Shown here piece after piece: positions 48,424 through 58,688 of a stretch of 64,000 nucleotides of DNA; positions within the stretch are counted from its first letter, which is position 1, and every line of letters begins with the position of its first letter. The stretch spans positions 1 to 64,000 of the forward strand of contig JACPIS010000025.1 in the NCBI GenBank assembly GCA_016187925.1, read 5' to 3'. Both the position numbers and the translations under genes were made by a program. Under the pieces are notes generated by a model. That model ran no database searches. It was not told the origin of the DNA and saw only the letters and a program-made list of their open reading frames with translations. The DNA is from Opitutia bacterium. GTDB lineage: Bacteria; Verrucomicrobiota; Verrucomicrobiia; Opitutales; Opitutaceae.

Positions 48424-50091
48424 GTGCGTCGTCTCGCGACATTGTGCGTCTTGCTCGGGGTGCTGGCGGTGACGCGGGCACCCGGGGCCGCCCCGTCGGG
48501 CGAGAGCCGGCTGGCCGACCTGAAGGCGCGGACGCTTATCCTCGTCAACTCGCGCCAGCCCGAGTCGGTGGCGCTGGGCGAATTCTACGCCGGGCAGCGC
48601 GGCATCCCGCGCGCCAATCTCATCGCCCTGCCTCTGCCGGAGGCGGAGACCATCACGTGGCGCACCTTCATCGACCAGGTCTGGCAGCCGTTGCAGGACC
48701 GCCTCTTCGTGCACAACTGGCTCGAAGGCGTCGCGGGCGAATCGCTCGATGCCTACGGCCGCCGGCGCGTGAGCGTCATCGGGCATCGTATCGCCTACCT
48801 CGTCGTCTGCCGCGGCGTGCCGCTGCGCATCGAGCACGACCCGCTGCTTCTGGCCGCGACCAAGGCCACCCGCACGCCCGAGCAATTCCGCACCAACCAG
48901 GGCGCGGTCGATGCTGAGCTGAGCCTGCTCGCGCTCGGCGCTTACGACATCAACGGCCTCGTACCCAACCCGCTCTTCGGCCGCGAGCACGCCGCCGGCC
49001 TGAACGCCGAGCTCATCGTCAAGGTCGCGCGGCTCGACGGCCCAAGCTGGGCCGATGCCCGCCGGCTCGTGACTTCGGCCCTGGATGGCGAGCGGCAGGG
49101 GCTGGCAGGACGGTATTACATCGATCTCAAGGGGCCGCACCCCGACGGCGACCATTGGCTTGAAGCGGCGCAGCAGCAGTTGGAGGAACTCGGTTTCGAG
49201 GGCGACACCGAGACGACCAGCGCGACCTTCGGTGCGGCGGCGCGCTGCGATGCGCCGGTGTTTTATTTCGGCTGGTATGCAAGCGCCCTGAACGGTCCGT
49301 TCGCGCGAGCGGGCTTCACTTTTCCTCCGGGAGCGATCGCCCTGCACATTCACAGCGCCTCGGCGGTGACGTTGCGCTCCGCCACGGCGGGTTGGTCCGG
49401 GCCGCTGGTGGCGCGCGGGGTGGCCGCGACGGTGGGCAACGTCTTCGAACCCTACCTGCAATTCACGCACCGGCCCGACATTCTGCTCAACCGGTTGGCG
49501 CATGGTGCCACGCTCGGTGACGCCGCCTATGCCGCGCTGCCCGCGCTGAGCTGGCAGGCCATCCTGCTGGGCGATCCGCTTTACCGGCCTTTCGCCGTTT
49601 CAGTGGAAGAGCAGGTGCAGCGCATCGCGCAGCTGCCGCCGGCGCTCGCCCCCTACGTGGCGATCCGCGAGGCGCGCCGGCTGGAGCGCGCCGGAAAGGG
49701 CGACGATGCCCGGGCGGTGCTGCGAAAGGAGTTTCGTCGCGCCCCGAGTCTGCCGCTGGCGCTCGCTCTCGCGCAGCTGGAGCTGCGTCGGAATGATGTG
49801 AACGCGGCGATTGCCGCCCTGGAGTTCCTGCGCGCGCTGTCGTCCTATCGCGTCGAGGACTGGCCGCAGGCGCGGATTGGCGCGCAACTGCTGGCCGAAC
49901 ACGGCGCGCGCGCCACGGCATTGCAGATTTACTCGGCGCTGGCCGCGGCGCCCGCCCCGAGTCGGGAGGCGTGCATCGCCTTGCTCAACGAGGCGCGCCA
50001 GACGGCCGAGGCGGCGGGCGATCAGGTCCGTGCGTTGGAATTTGCCCGGCTCGCCAGCGATGCGGTCACCGTGCCGCCGGGTGGCCGGTGA
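48424..50091 (+). CDS. TIGR03790 family exported protein
   Basis: The 555-residue protein begins at a GTG with a signal peptide (MRRLATLCVLLGVLAVTRAPG). The TIGR03790 domain follows: LVNSRQPESVALGEFYAGQRGIP (about residues 41-63), YLVVCRGVPLRI (about 127), DAELSLLALG and FYFGWYASALNGPF. It ends with a helical repeat region of TPR character (AAIAALEFLRALSSYRVEDW). The family is of unknown function and is common in Verrucomicrobiota, Planctomycetes and Acidobacteria. A TTG at 48364 would add 20 basic residues; the GTG fits a signal peptide better. Confidence 0.82.
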   Translation: MRRLATLCVLLGVLAVTRAPGAAPSGESRLADLKARTLILVNSRQPESVALGEFYAGQRGIPRANLIALPLPEAETITWRTFIDQVWQPLQDRLFVHNWLEGVAGESLDAYGRRRVSVIGHRIAYLVVCRGVPLRIEHDPLLLAATKATRTPEQFRTNQGAVDAELSLLALGAYDINGLVPNPLFGREHAAGLNAELIVKVARLDGPSWADARRLVTSALDGERQGLAGRYYIDLKGPHPDGDHWLEAAQQQLEELGFEGDTETTSATFGAAARCDAPVFYFGWYASALNGPFARAGFTFPPGAIALHIHSASAVTLRSATAGWSGPLVARGVAATVGNVFEPYLQFTHRPDILLNRLAHGATLGDAAYAALPALSWQAILLGDPLYRPFAVSVEEQVQRIAQLPPALAPYVAIREARRLERAGKGDDARAVLRKEFRRAPSLPLALALAQLELRRNDVNAAIAALEFLRALSSYRVEDWPQARIGAQLLAEHGARATALQIYSALAAAPAPSREACIALLNEARQTAEAAGDQVRALEFARLASDAVTVPPGGR

Positions 50092-50118
50092 CAAAAAAGC
50101 CCGCACTTTCGTGCGGGC
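50092..50118 (-). terminator. Rho-independent terminator of clpP
   Basis: On the minus strand GCCCGCAC-GAAA-GTGCGGGC is followed by TTTTTTG. It lies 34 bases after the clpP stop and is the best-formed terminator in this part. Confidence 0.9.
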
Positions 50119-50151
50119 GGGATCGTGGCTGCGGCCACTGGCGCGAGCCGC

Positions 50152-50799
50152 TCAGACTTTTTCGACGATCTTGTCGGCGAGGCCGTAGGCGATGGCTTCC
50201 TGCGCGTTCAGGTAGAAGTCGCGGTCGGTGTCGCGGTTGATCCGCTCCATCGGTTGACCGGAACTCTTGGCGAGAATCTCGTTCAGTTCGGCGCGCAATT
50301 TTTCCATCTCCTGCGCCTGGATGTTGATGTCCGTGGCGGGACCGATGAACCGGCCGGAAATGAGCGGCTGGTGGATCAGCACGCGCGAGTGCGGGTAGAG
50401 CAACCGCCGGCCCTTCGACGCGCCGCAAAGCAGGATCGACCCCATCGACGCGGCCATGCCGGTGACGACCACCGTGATGGGCGAAGTGACGAGCTTCATC
50501 GTGTCGTAGATCGCCATGCCCGCCGTGATCGAGCCGCCGGGGGAATTGATGTAGAAGGTGATGTCCTTGCCGGGAGCCACGGTCTCGAGATAGAGCAGCT
50601 TCTCGGTGATGTCCTTGGCGGTCTCGTCGGTCACCGCGCCCCAGAGGAAGATTTTCCGCTGCTCCAGGAATTTCTTCTGGATCAACGCGCCGACGGCGCC
50701 GGGGGTTTTGCCGGTGGTCTGCTCTTCGCCCTCCTCCTCATCGTCGAGGCGGGGCGTGATCGGATTGGTGAATTCGCGGGAAAGATTGTGGGCGGACAT
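50152..50799 (-). CDS. clpP: ATP-dependent Clp protease proteolytic subunit
   Basis: ClpP (215 residues) forms the barrel-shaped serine protease fed by ClpX or ClpA. The catalytic Ser lies in GMAASMGSILLCGASKGRR (the usual form is GQAASMG), the His in YPHSRVLIHQP, and the Asp in NRDTDRDFYLNAQEAIAYG. The N-terminal 36 residues (with EEEGEEQTT) are longer and more acidic than normal. It is not followed by clpX, and the next gene is divergent. It may be a second ClpP paralogue. Confidence 0.93.
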   Translation of the reverse strand: MSAHNLSREFTNPITPRLDDEEEGEEQTTGKTPGAVGALIQKKFLEQRKIFLWGAVTDETAKDITEKLLYLETVAPGKDITFYINSPGGSITAGMAIYDTMKLVTSPITVVVTGMAASMGSILLCGASKGRRLLYPHSRVLIHQPLISGRFIGPATDINIQAQEMEKLRAELNEILAKSSGQPMERINRDTDRDFYLNAQEAIAYGLADKIVEKV

Positions 50800-50890
50800 A
50801 AGGGAAAACCTGCACCGGCCGGGCGCTTTTGCGAGTAGTTTTTGCTCACAGGGGTTGCCATCGCCGGAGGGGCTTTTCAGGCTGCGGCGA

Positions 50891-52573
50891 GTGAAGGCCT
50901 CCGTCCAACGCCTCTCGGGCAACATCGTCGATCTGTTCGGCCGCCGGATCTTCCCGGGCACGGTCGAGTGGAGCAGGGGAGTGATCCGCCGCCTCACGCC
51001 GACCCCGGGCCGGAAATACGCGCATCACATCGCGCCGGGCTTCGTGGATGCTCACATCCACATCGAGAGTTCGATGCTGCCGCCGGCGGAGTTCGCCCGT
51101 TGGTCGGTCGTGCATGGCACCGTCGCCACGGTCTCCGATCCGCACGAGATCGCCAACGTCCTCGGCCTGGCCGGCGTTGATTACATGATCCGCGACGGCG
51201 CGCGCACGCCCTTCAAGTTCAATTTCGGCGCGCCGTCCTGCGTGCCCGCCACAACGTTCGAGACCGCCGGCGCCGCGCTCGATGCGAAAACTGTCGCGCG
51301 GTTGCTCGCGCGCCGGGAGATCAAATACCTCAGCGAGGTCATGAACTTCCCCGGCGTGCTCGCGCGCGACCCGTCGCTCATGGCGATGATTGCTGCGGCG
51401 CAAAAGCTCGGCAAACCGGTCGACGGCCACGCGCCCGGCCTGCGCGGCGGGCCGGCGCGCGCCTACGCCGCCGCCGGCATCACGACCGACCACGAGTGTT
51501 TCGCGCTCGGCGAGGCGCAGGACAAGCTCGCCGCCGGCATGCGCATCCTCATCCGCGAGGGCTCGGCCGCACGCAACTTTGCCGCGCTGGCGCCGTTGCT
51601 GAAGACCGCGGCCACCCGTTGCATGTTCTGCTGCGACGACCTGCACCCCGACCTGCTCATGGTGCGCCACCTCGACGAGCATGTGCGCCGGGCGCTGCGC
51701 GGCGGCGCCGACAAGTTCGACGTGCTCCGCTGCGCGTCGGTCAATCCCGTCGAGCACTACCGGCTGGACGTTGGCCTGCTGCGTGCGGGCGATCCGGCGG
51801 ATTTCATCGTATTCGAGGGCTGGAAAAATCTTCGCGTGCGCCGCACCTACCTGCGCGGCGAACTCGTCGCCCGCGACGGCCGCAGCCTGCTGCCGCGCCA
51901 GCCGTCCAAGGCACCGAACAATTTCAGAGCCGAACCGCGAAAGCCGGCGGAGTTTGCGGTAAAGGTAGGGCGAGTCGTCCCCGACGAGCCGCGGCTCATC
52001 CGGAGGATTCGCCCTACCGTCAACGTCATCGAGGCGATCAACGGCCAGCTCATCACGCGTCATCGGCGCGTGCGACCGCGCATCGTCGACGGCTGCGTCG
52101 TGGCCGATCCGAAGCGCGACATCCTCAAGATCGCCGTGGTGAACCGCTACGCGCCGGCGGCGCCGGTTGCAGTGGCGTTCATCAAGGGCTTTGGGCTCAA
52201 GTCCGGTGCGCTGGCCTCGTCGGTCGCGCACGACTCGCACAACGTCGTGGCCGTCGGCGCCGACGATGCGTCGCTCTGCACCGCCATCAATCTCGTCATC
52301 CAGGCACGCGGCGGGCTCAGCGTGGTCGGTCGCGATCGGCGCGCCGTGCTGCCGCTGCCCATCGCGGGCCTGATGGCCGACGGCGACGGCCGTGCCGTGG
52401 CGCGCCGCTACACGGCGCTCGATGCGGCGGCGAAGCAGCTCGGCTCGCAGCTCGACGCGCCGTTCATGACGCTGTCGTTCATGGCGCTGCTCGTCATCCC
52501 AGACCTGAAGCTGAGCGACCGCGGGCTGTTCTCGGCGGCTAAATGGAATTTCACGCCGGTGTTGGGCGGGTAG
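50891..52573 (+). CDS. ade: Adenine deaminase
   Basis: Adenine deaminase (560 residues) turns adenine into hypoxanthine. The amidohydrolase metal motifs are APGFVDAHIHIESSML (about residues 47-62), TVSDPHEIANVLG, LDGH-type VDGHAPGL, DHECF and CCDDLHPD. The C-terminal half includes HDSHNVVAVGADDASL and PFMTLSFMALLVIPDLKLSD. A palindromic repeat (51964-52018) is read in frame as about residues 358-376. A GTG at 50891 is chosen, because the divergent clpP leaves little room for the longer in-frame start. It leads the purine cluster. Confidence 0.94.
   Translation: MKASVQRLSGNIVDLFGRRIFPGTVEWSRGVIRRLTPTPGRKYAHHIAPGFVDAHIHIESSMLPPAEFARWSVVHGTVATVSDPHEIANVLGLAGVDYMIRDGARTPFKFNFGAPSCVPATTFETAGAALDAKTVARLLARREIKYLSEVMNFPGVLARDPSLMAMIAAAQKLGKPVDGHAPGLRGGPARAYAAAGITTDHECFALGEAQDKLAAGMRILIREGSAARNFAALAPLLKTAATRCMFCCDDLHPDLLMVRHLDEHVRRALRGGADKFDVLRCASVNPVEHYRLDVGLLRAGDPADFIVFEGWKNLRVRRTYLRGELVARDGRSLLPRQPSKAPNNFRAEPRKPAEFAVKVGRVVPDEPRLIRRIRPTVNVIEAINGQLITRHRRVRPRIVDGCVVADPKRDILKIAVVNRYAPAAPVAVAFIKGFGLKSGALASSVAHDSHNVVAVGADDASLCTAINLVIQARGGLSVVGRDRRAVLPLPIAGLMADGDGRAVARRYTALDAAAKQLGSQLDAPFMTLSFMALLVIPDLKLSDRGLFSAAKWNFTPVLGG
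51964..52018. repeat. Palindromic repeat inside ade (GGTAGGGCGA type)
   Basis: Left end GGTAGGGCGAGTCGTCCCC and right end GGAGGATTCGCCCTACC are imperfect inverted copies around GAGCCGCGGCTC. It is read as KVGRVVPDEPRLIRRIRPT in adenine deaminase, between the two halves of the enzyme. It matches the nuoG repeat at both ends. Confidence 0.8.
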
Positions 52574-52601
52574 GGTGCGGCGCGGATTTCGCGCCGGCGA
52601 T

Positions 52602-53072
52602 TCAATACTTCACCTTGTCGGGCTTGGCCGCCCAGCCTTGGAACGTCGCGAGCGCCTCGGTGCGCAGCAGCGGCTGCATGCGGATGGCGCGCTTCTCGGG
52701 TGGCAGCGGCACCTGCTGGTAGATGAAGTCGTCGTCGAAGCCGATGGCGGCGGCATCCTGTCGCGTGTTGCCGTAGAACACCGTCGGGATGCGCGCCCAG
52801 TAGATGGCCGAGAGGCACATCGGGCACGGCTCGCAGCTGGTGTAGAGTTCGCAGTCAGTGAGCTGGAAAGTTTTCAACTTTGCGCAGGCGTCGCGGATCG
52901 CCGTCACCTCGGCGTGCGCCGTCGGGTCGTTGGTCGAAGTCACGCGGTTGCTGCCGCGACCGACGATCTCGCCGCGGCGCACGACGACGCAGCCGAACGG
53001 GCCGCCGCGGCCGGAGCGCATGCCGTCGTCGGCGAGCTTGATGGCCTCGCGCATGAAGGAATCGTGGTTCAT
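52602..53072 (-). CDS. guaD: Guanine deaminase (cytidine-deaminase fold)
   Basis: This 156-residue enzyme has the short B. subtilis-type guanine deaminase form, turning guanine into xanthine. The zinc motif HAEVTAIRDAC (about residues 53-63) has the catalytic Glu, and CEPCPMCLSAIYWARI (about 81-96) gives the two Cys ligands. The ATG at 53072 begins MNHDSFMREAIKLAD, the normal start. It is the only gene in this cluster on the minus strand, opposite malate synthase, so it can be regulated separately. A related tRNA-adenosine deaminase is unlikely given the length and neighbours. Confidence 0.9.
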   Translation of the reverse strand: MNHDSFMREAIKLADDGMRSGRGGPFGCVVVRRGEIVGRGSNRVTSTNDPTAHAEVTAIRDACAKLKTFQLTDCELYTSCEPCPMCLSAIYWARIPTVFYGNTRQDAAAIGFDDDFIYQQVPLPPEKRAIRMQPLLRTEALATFQGWAAKPDKVKY

Positions 53073-53199
53073 GGGGAGGGTTACTAAGAAAGAAATTTCC
53101 GCGCGTGGCGAGCCCGTTGGCGCGGTGCGGCGGGGCTTGCCCTGGCGCACAATCGTGCTGACACCCGCGCCCGGCCCTGCTTCGTTTTGCCACCACGCT

Positions 53200-54792
<1,593 letters not shown>

Positions 54793-54799
54793 GCTGGGA

Positions 54800-54890
54800 A
54801 AAATCCCAAACACCAAAGAGCCAAAGGCCAAATCCGCAAAAAATGGCCCTGCGCGGGGAGGCTTTGGCGTTTGAGTATTGGAATTTGAGG
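54800..54890. repeat. Palindromic repeat between malate synthase and uraD
   Basis: CAAACACCAAAG (54807-54818) and CTTTGGCGTTTG (54862-54873) are inverted copies, with CCAAAGGCCAAATCCGC inside. The reading frame of uraD is open across it from an ATG (54789) that overlaps the malate synthase stop, so the repeat could add 36 residues to the uraD N-terminus. Here it is taken as a gap before the ATG at 54897. Confidence 0.6.
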
Positions 54891-54896
54891 CGACCG

Positions 54897-55412
54897 ATGG
54901 CGACAACACTCGGATATCTGAATGCCTGTGATCGCGAGGCTCTTGTCGCCTCCTTGGGCCATCTCTTCGAGCACTCGCCGTGGGTCGCGGAGGAGACGTG
55001 GCCGCGGCGGCCGTTCGCCAGCGCGGAGGTGTTGCACGCCGCACTCTGCGCCACGATGCGCGCGGCGCCGCGCGAACGGCAACTGGCGCTCGTCCGCGCG
55101 CACCCCGACCTCGCCGGTCGGCTCGCGCAGCAGCGCAAGCTTACCGCCGAGTCCACCCGCGAGCAGGCCAGCGCCGGCCTGAACCAGCTGACCGACGCCG
55201 AACTGGCCGAGTTCACCCGGCTCAACGACGCCTACCGGGCGCAGTTCGGTTTTCCCTTCATCATCTGCGCCCGGCTCAACGCCAAGGATGCCATCCTCGC
55301 CGCGCTGCGCACCCGCTCCGCGCAGCCGCCCGACGCCGAGTTCGCCGCCGCGCTGGCCGAGATCGAAAAAATCGCCCGACTCCGCCTGCAGGACATTCTG
55401 GGTAACCACTAA
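54897..55412 (+). CDS. uraD: OHCU decarboxylase
   Basis: UraD (171 residues) removes CO2 from OHCU to give (S)-allantoin, the last step of urate oxidation. Family motifs are LGYLNACDREALVASLGHLFEHSPWV (residues 5-30), HPDLAGRLA with the catalytic His (about 68-76), LTAESTREQASAGL and NDAYRAQFGFPFIICARL. The stop codon lies in the end of a repeat. The ATG at 54897 starts the normal fold; a longer start at 54789 across a repeat is possible. Confidence 0.92.
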   Translation: MATTLGYLNACDREALVASLGHLFEHSPWVAEETWPRRPFASAEVLHAALCATMRAAPRERQLALVRAHPDLAGRLAQQRKLTAESTREQASAGLNQLTDAELAEFTRLNDAYRAQFGFPFIICARLNAKDAILAALRTRSAQPPDAEFAAALAEIEKIARLRLQDILGNH

Positions 55413-55496
55413 TCCACACTCATGATTCACTAATGAACTGTTTGCCTCGTTCCATCCGGTCGGATTAGTGTCCCATCAGTGTTCATTAGTGGTTAA
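55403..55496. repeat. TTAGTGG-type repeat overlapping the uraD stop
   Basis: TAACCACTAATCCACACT at the left and ATTAGTGTCC...ATTAGTGGTTAA at the right are inverted copies. The uraD stop (TAA at 55410-55412) is part of the left end. The family matches 6651-6741 between nuoF and nuoG. Confidence 0.75.
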
Positions 55497-55509
55497 CGAC
55501 TTTCTCCCT

Positions 55510-55854
55510 ATGCCCGGCAAACTCAGCACCCACGTCCTCGACCTCACCACCGGCCGGCCTGCCGCCGGCATGCGCATCGAGCTTTGGCAGCTCGACGGCA
55601 AGCCCACTATGCTCGGCGCCGTCACGACCAACGCCGACGGCCGCACCGATTCACCCCTGCTCGCCGGCACCGCCCTGGCCGTGGGCGCCTACGAGCTGAT
55701 CTTCTTCGTGAAGGACTATTTCGTCACGCACCGCACCGACAGCCCCTTCCTCGACCGCGTGCCGGTGCGCTTCGTCATCGCCGACGCCTCCGCCAGCTAC
55801 CACATCCCGCTCCTCGTCACCCCCTGGGCCTACCAAACCTACCGCGGGAGCTGA
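55510..55854 (+). CDS. uraH: 5-hydroxyisourate hydrolase
   Basis: HIU hydrolase (114 residues) hydrolyses 5-hydroxyisourate to OHCU. The transthyretin-like fold is seen with LSTHVLDLTTGRPAAGMRIEL (about residues 4-24, with the active-site His), TTNADGRTDSPLL (about 40-52, active Arg) and the C-terminal YRGS motif. The ATG at 55510 is chosen, as an earlier in-frame ATG (55468) starts in repeat sequence. It follows uraD in the same direction and precedes allC. Confidence 0.95.
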   Translation: MPGKLSTHVLDLTTGRPAAGMRIELWQLDGKPTMLGAVTTNADGRTDSPLLAGTALAVGAYELIFFVKDYFVTHRTDSPFLDRVPVRFVIADASASYHIPLLVTPWAYQTYRGS

Positions 55855-55859
55855 GTCGG

Positions 55860-57248
55860 ATGGCTAATCCCGCCAAACAACTCGTCGGCATGCTCGCCGA
55901 ACTCGGCCGCGTGACGGACGAACCGGGGCGGTTGACGCGGACTTTCCTCTCGCCGGCGATGCAGCGGGCGAATGCGCTTGTCGCGGGCTGGATGAAGGAC
56001 GCCGGGCTCACGGTGCGCGTCGATGCCGTCGGCAATCTCATCGGGCGGCTGGAAGCAAATTGTAGGGCGGGGTCGCCTGACTCCGCCTTTTCGCGCAATC
56101 GCGGCGGGGTCAGGCGACCCCGCCCTACAAGAACCCTGTTGCTTGGTTCGCATCTCGACACGGTGTGCGACGCCGGGAAATTCGACGGTCCGCTGGGCGT
56201 GTTGCTGCCGATCGTGGCGCTCGGCGAGCTGCGCCGGCGCGGTGTGCAGTTGCCGTTCGCCGTCGAGGTGCTGGGTTTTTCCGAGGAGGAGGGCGTGCGT
56301 TTCGCCAGCGCCTATCTTGGCAGCAAAGGTTATTGTGGAAAATTGCGGGCAAGCGACCTGGAGTTGTGCGACGCGGCGGGGGTCTCGGTCACCGAGACTT
56401 TGATCCAGTTTACCCGGGAGTGTCATTGCGAGGAGACCCGCGTAGCGGGTCGCCGAAGCAATCCATCTGGATCGCCACGCCCCGCCGACTCAGGGCTCGC
56501 GATGACAAACCACGCCGGGAAATACGCGTTGCCCAAGCCTGCGCACAAGCGCGGCGAATTGCTCGGTTACGTCGAGGTCCACATCGAACAGGGGCCGGTG
56601 CTGGAGCAGAAGCGGCTGGCGGTGGGCGTCGTTTCCGCCATCGCGGGCCAGAGCCGCTTCAAGCTGACGTGGACCGGCAAGGCCGGTCATGCCGGCACGA
56701 CGCCGATGGCGTTGCGGCGCGATGCGCTCGCCGGTGCCGCGGAATTCACGCTCGGCGTCGAGGCCATCGCCCGGCGCACGCCGGGGTTGGTGGCGACCGT
56801 CGGAGCGCTCACGGTTTCGCCCGGGGCGGCCAACGTCATTCCGGGAGAAGTCGTGCTCACGCTCGATGTCCGGCATGCCCGTGATTCGGTGCGGCGCGCG
56901 GCCCTGATGCAGATCGGCCGGCTCGCGACGCAGATCGCGGATCGCCGCCGGCTCGTTCGCACGTGGCAACGCACGCAGGAAAACGGCGCGGTCAATTGCT
57001 CGCCGGAACTTTCTGCCCGGCTCGCGCGCAGCGTGCAGGCTGTCCAGGGCAAAAGCCTCACGCTCGTCAGCGGGGCCGGCCACGACGGCGTCGTGGTGTC
57101 GACGCTCACACCCGTGGCCATGCTCTTCGTCCGTTGTCGCGATGGGTTGAGTCATCACCCGGACGAATACGCTTCGCCCGCCGACCTCGACGTGGCGTTG
57201 CGGGTGATGATCGATTTCCTGGCGCGGTTGGCGGCGGATGGAAGATAA
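55860..57248 (+). CDS. allC: Allantoate amidohydrolase
   Basis: AllC (462 residues) opens allantoate to ureidoglycine, releasing ammonia. It is an M20-type metal enzyme: LLLGSHLDTVCDAGKFDGPLGV (about residues 94-115), GFSEEEGVRF, VEVHIEQGPVLE, WTGKAGHAGTTPM and GAGHDGVVVS with HHPDEYA near the end. The protein is longer than usual because two repeats are read in frame, at residues 68-90 (56061-56129) and 188-216 (56421-56507). Both lie in loops between core motifs, so activity may survive. Close relatives are ureidoglycolate and beta-ureidopropionate amidohydrolases. Confidence 0.9.
   Translation: MANPAKQLVGMLAELGRVTDEPGRLTRTFLSPAMQRANALVAGWMKDAGLTVRVDAVGNLIGRLEANCRAGSPDSAFSRNRGGVRRPRPTRTLLLGSHLDTVCDAGKFDGPLGVLLPIVALGELRRRGVQLPFAVEVLGFSEEEGVRFASAYLGSKGYCGKLRASDLELCDAAGVSVTETLIQFTRECHCEETRVAGRRSNPSGSPRPADSGLAMTNHAGKYALPKPAHKRGELLGYVEVHIEQGPVLEQKRLAVGVVSAIAGQSRFKLTWTGKAGHAGTTPMALRRDALAGAAEFTLGVEAIARRTPGLVATVGALTVSPGAANVIPGEVVLTLDVRHARDSVRRAALMQIGRLATQIADRRRLVRTWQRTQENGAVNCSPELSARLARSVQAVQGKSLTLVSGAGHDGVVVSTLTPVAMLFVRCRDGLSHHPDEYASPADLDVALRVMIDFLARLAADGR
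56061..56129. repeat. Palindromic repeat inside allC (TGTAGGGCGG type)
   Basis: The 21-base ends (56061-56081 and 56109-56129) are exact inverted copies, starting TGTAGGGCGGGGTCGCC. Length is 69 bases, exactly 23 codons. It is read in frame just before the LLLGSHLDT motif of AllC. A shorter relative opens lrgA (59441-59466). Confidence 0.9.
56421..56507. repeat. TGTCATTGCGAG-type repeat inside allC
   Basis: TGTCATTGCGAGGAGACCCG at the left and GCTCGCGATGACA at the right match the repeat between nuoI and nuoJ. Its 87 bases (29 codons) are read in frame between TLIQF and YALPKPAHKRGEL of AllC, with no stop. Confidence 0.9.
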
Positions 57249-57314
57249 CCCGGTTGCGGGTGGCCGGAGATTTTTGCCGTGTCTAACCCGATAAACCGTG
57301 GTTGATTGCTCCGC

Positions 57315-58688
57315 ATGAGCAGCCGTCTCGATCTGATCGTCCGCGGGGGTTCGGTGATCACACCCGCCGGGGTGACAAAGGCCGATGTCGGCGTGGCGGG
57401 AACGCATTTCGCCGTCGTCGCGCCGGACATCCACGAATCGGCCGCGCGGGAGATCGACGCCACCGGGCTGCACGTCTTCCCCGGCATCCTCGACGCGCAC
57501 GTGCATTTCAACGAGCCCGGCCGGGCGGAGTGGGAGGGACTCGCTTCCGGCTCGGCGGCGCTCGCGGCGGGCGGCGGTACGTGGTTCGCCGACATGCCGC
57601 TCAACTCGACCCCGCCGGTCACCGACGCGGCCACTTTCGCGGCGAAACGCCGGTTGGCGGAACAGAAGGCAGTCACGGATTTTTCGCTCTGGGGCGGCTT
57701 GGTGCCGGGCAACCTCGACCAGCTGGCCGAGCTGCGCGATGCCGGCGCGATCGGACTCAAGGCCTTCCTGTGCGGGAGCGGCATCGATGATTTTCCCGGC
57801 ATCACTGACGCCGCCACGCTGCGCGCCGGCCTGAAGCGCGCGGCGGAGCTGGAGCTGCTCGTGGCCGTGCATGCGGAGGACGACGCCTTGGCGAACAAGC
57901 TCACCGCCGCGGCGCGCGCCCGCGGGGCGACCGACGCCCGTGCGTGGCTCGCCACGCGTCCGATGGAAGTCGAGTTGTCGGCCATCAAGCTCGCCCTCGA
58001 GCTCGCGGGCGAGACGCGCTGCGCGTTGCACCTCGTGCACGTCAGCTCGTCCGAGGGCCTCGCCCTGGTCGCCCAGGCGAAGGCCGCCGGCGTGGACGTG
58101 ACGGCCGAGACCTGCCCGCATTACCTGTTGCTCAACGAGGAGGAGACCGTGCGGCAGGGCGCGCCCGCCAAGTGCGCTCCGCCGCTCCGCCCCGAGGCGG
58201 TCCGCCAGAAACTTTGGCGCGCGCTGGACGACGGCCGCGTCGACACCCTCGGTTCGGATCACTCGCCCGCGCCGCCCGAGCTGAAGACCGCGCCGGATTT
58301 CTTCGCCGTGTGGGGCGGCATCTCCGGCATCCAGCACGGATTTCCGCTTTTGCTGAGCGAAGCGCTCGAGCGGGACCCCGACGCGTTGCCGCGCTTGGCG
58401 GCTTTGCTCTCGGACAATGTCGCGCGGCGTTTCCGCCTGCCGGGCAAGGGCCGCTTGCGCGCGGGGAGCGACGCGGACTTCGTGCTGCTCGACCTGAACG
58501 GCGAGCAGACGCTGCAGAATCGCGACCTGCTTTACCGGCACCGGCAGGGACCCTACGACGGGCGCCGTTGCAGCGTGCGGGTAATGGAGACGTTCGTGCG
58601 CGGGCAGACGGTGTGGGGCGAAGGCAGGATTGCACCCGGCGCCCCGAAAGGTCACTTTCTCCGCCCAACTCCCAAAGCCCATGCCTGA
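57315..58688 (+). CDS. allB: Allantoinase
   Basis: AllB (457 residues) hydrolyses allantoin to allantoate. The amidohydrolase motifs are VFPGILDAHVHFNEPGR (about residues 54-70, His pair), IGLKAFLCGSG with the carbamylated Lys (about 147), AVHAEDDALA (His), HLVHVSSSEG (His) and TLGSDHSPAPPELK (Asp). The ATG at 57315 begins the normal N-terminus. The stop overlaps the allE start. This order, allC-allB-allE, matches a full ureide pathway. Confidence 0.94.
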   Translation: MSSRLDLIVRGGSVITPAGVTKADVGVAGTHFAVVAPDIHESAAREIDATGLHVFPGILDAHVHFNEPGRAEWEGLASGSAALAAGGGTWFADMPLNSTPPVTDAATFAAKRRLAEQKAVTDFSLWGGLVPGNLDQLAELRDAGAIGLKAFLCGSGIDDFPGITDAATLRAGLKRAAELELLVAVHAEDDALANKLTAAARARGATDARAWLATRPMEVELSAIKLALELAGETRCALHLVHVSSSEGLALVAQAKAAGVDVTAETCPHYLLLNEEETVRQGAPAKCAPPLRPEAVRQKLWRALDDGRVDTLGSDHSPAPPELKTAPDFFAVWGGISGIQHGFPLLLSEALERDPDALPRLAALLSDNVARRFRLPGKGRLRAGSDADFVLLDLNGEQTLQNRDLLYRHRQGPYDGRRCSVRVMETFVRGQTVWGEGRIAPGAPKGHFLRPTPKAHA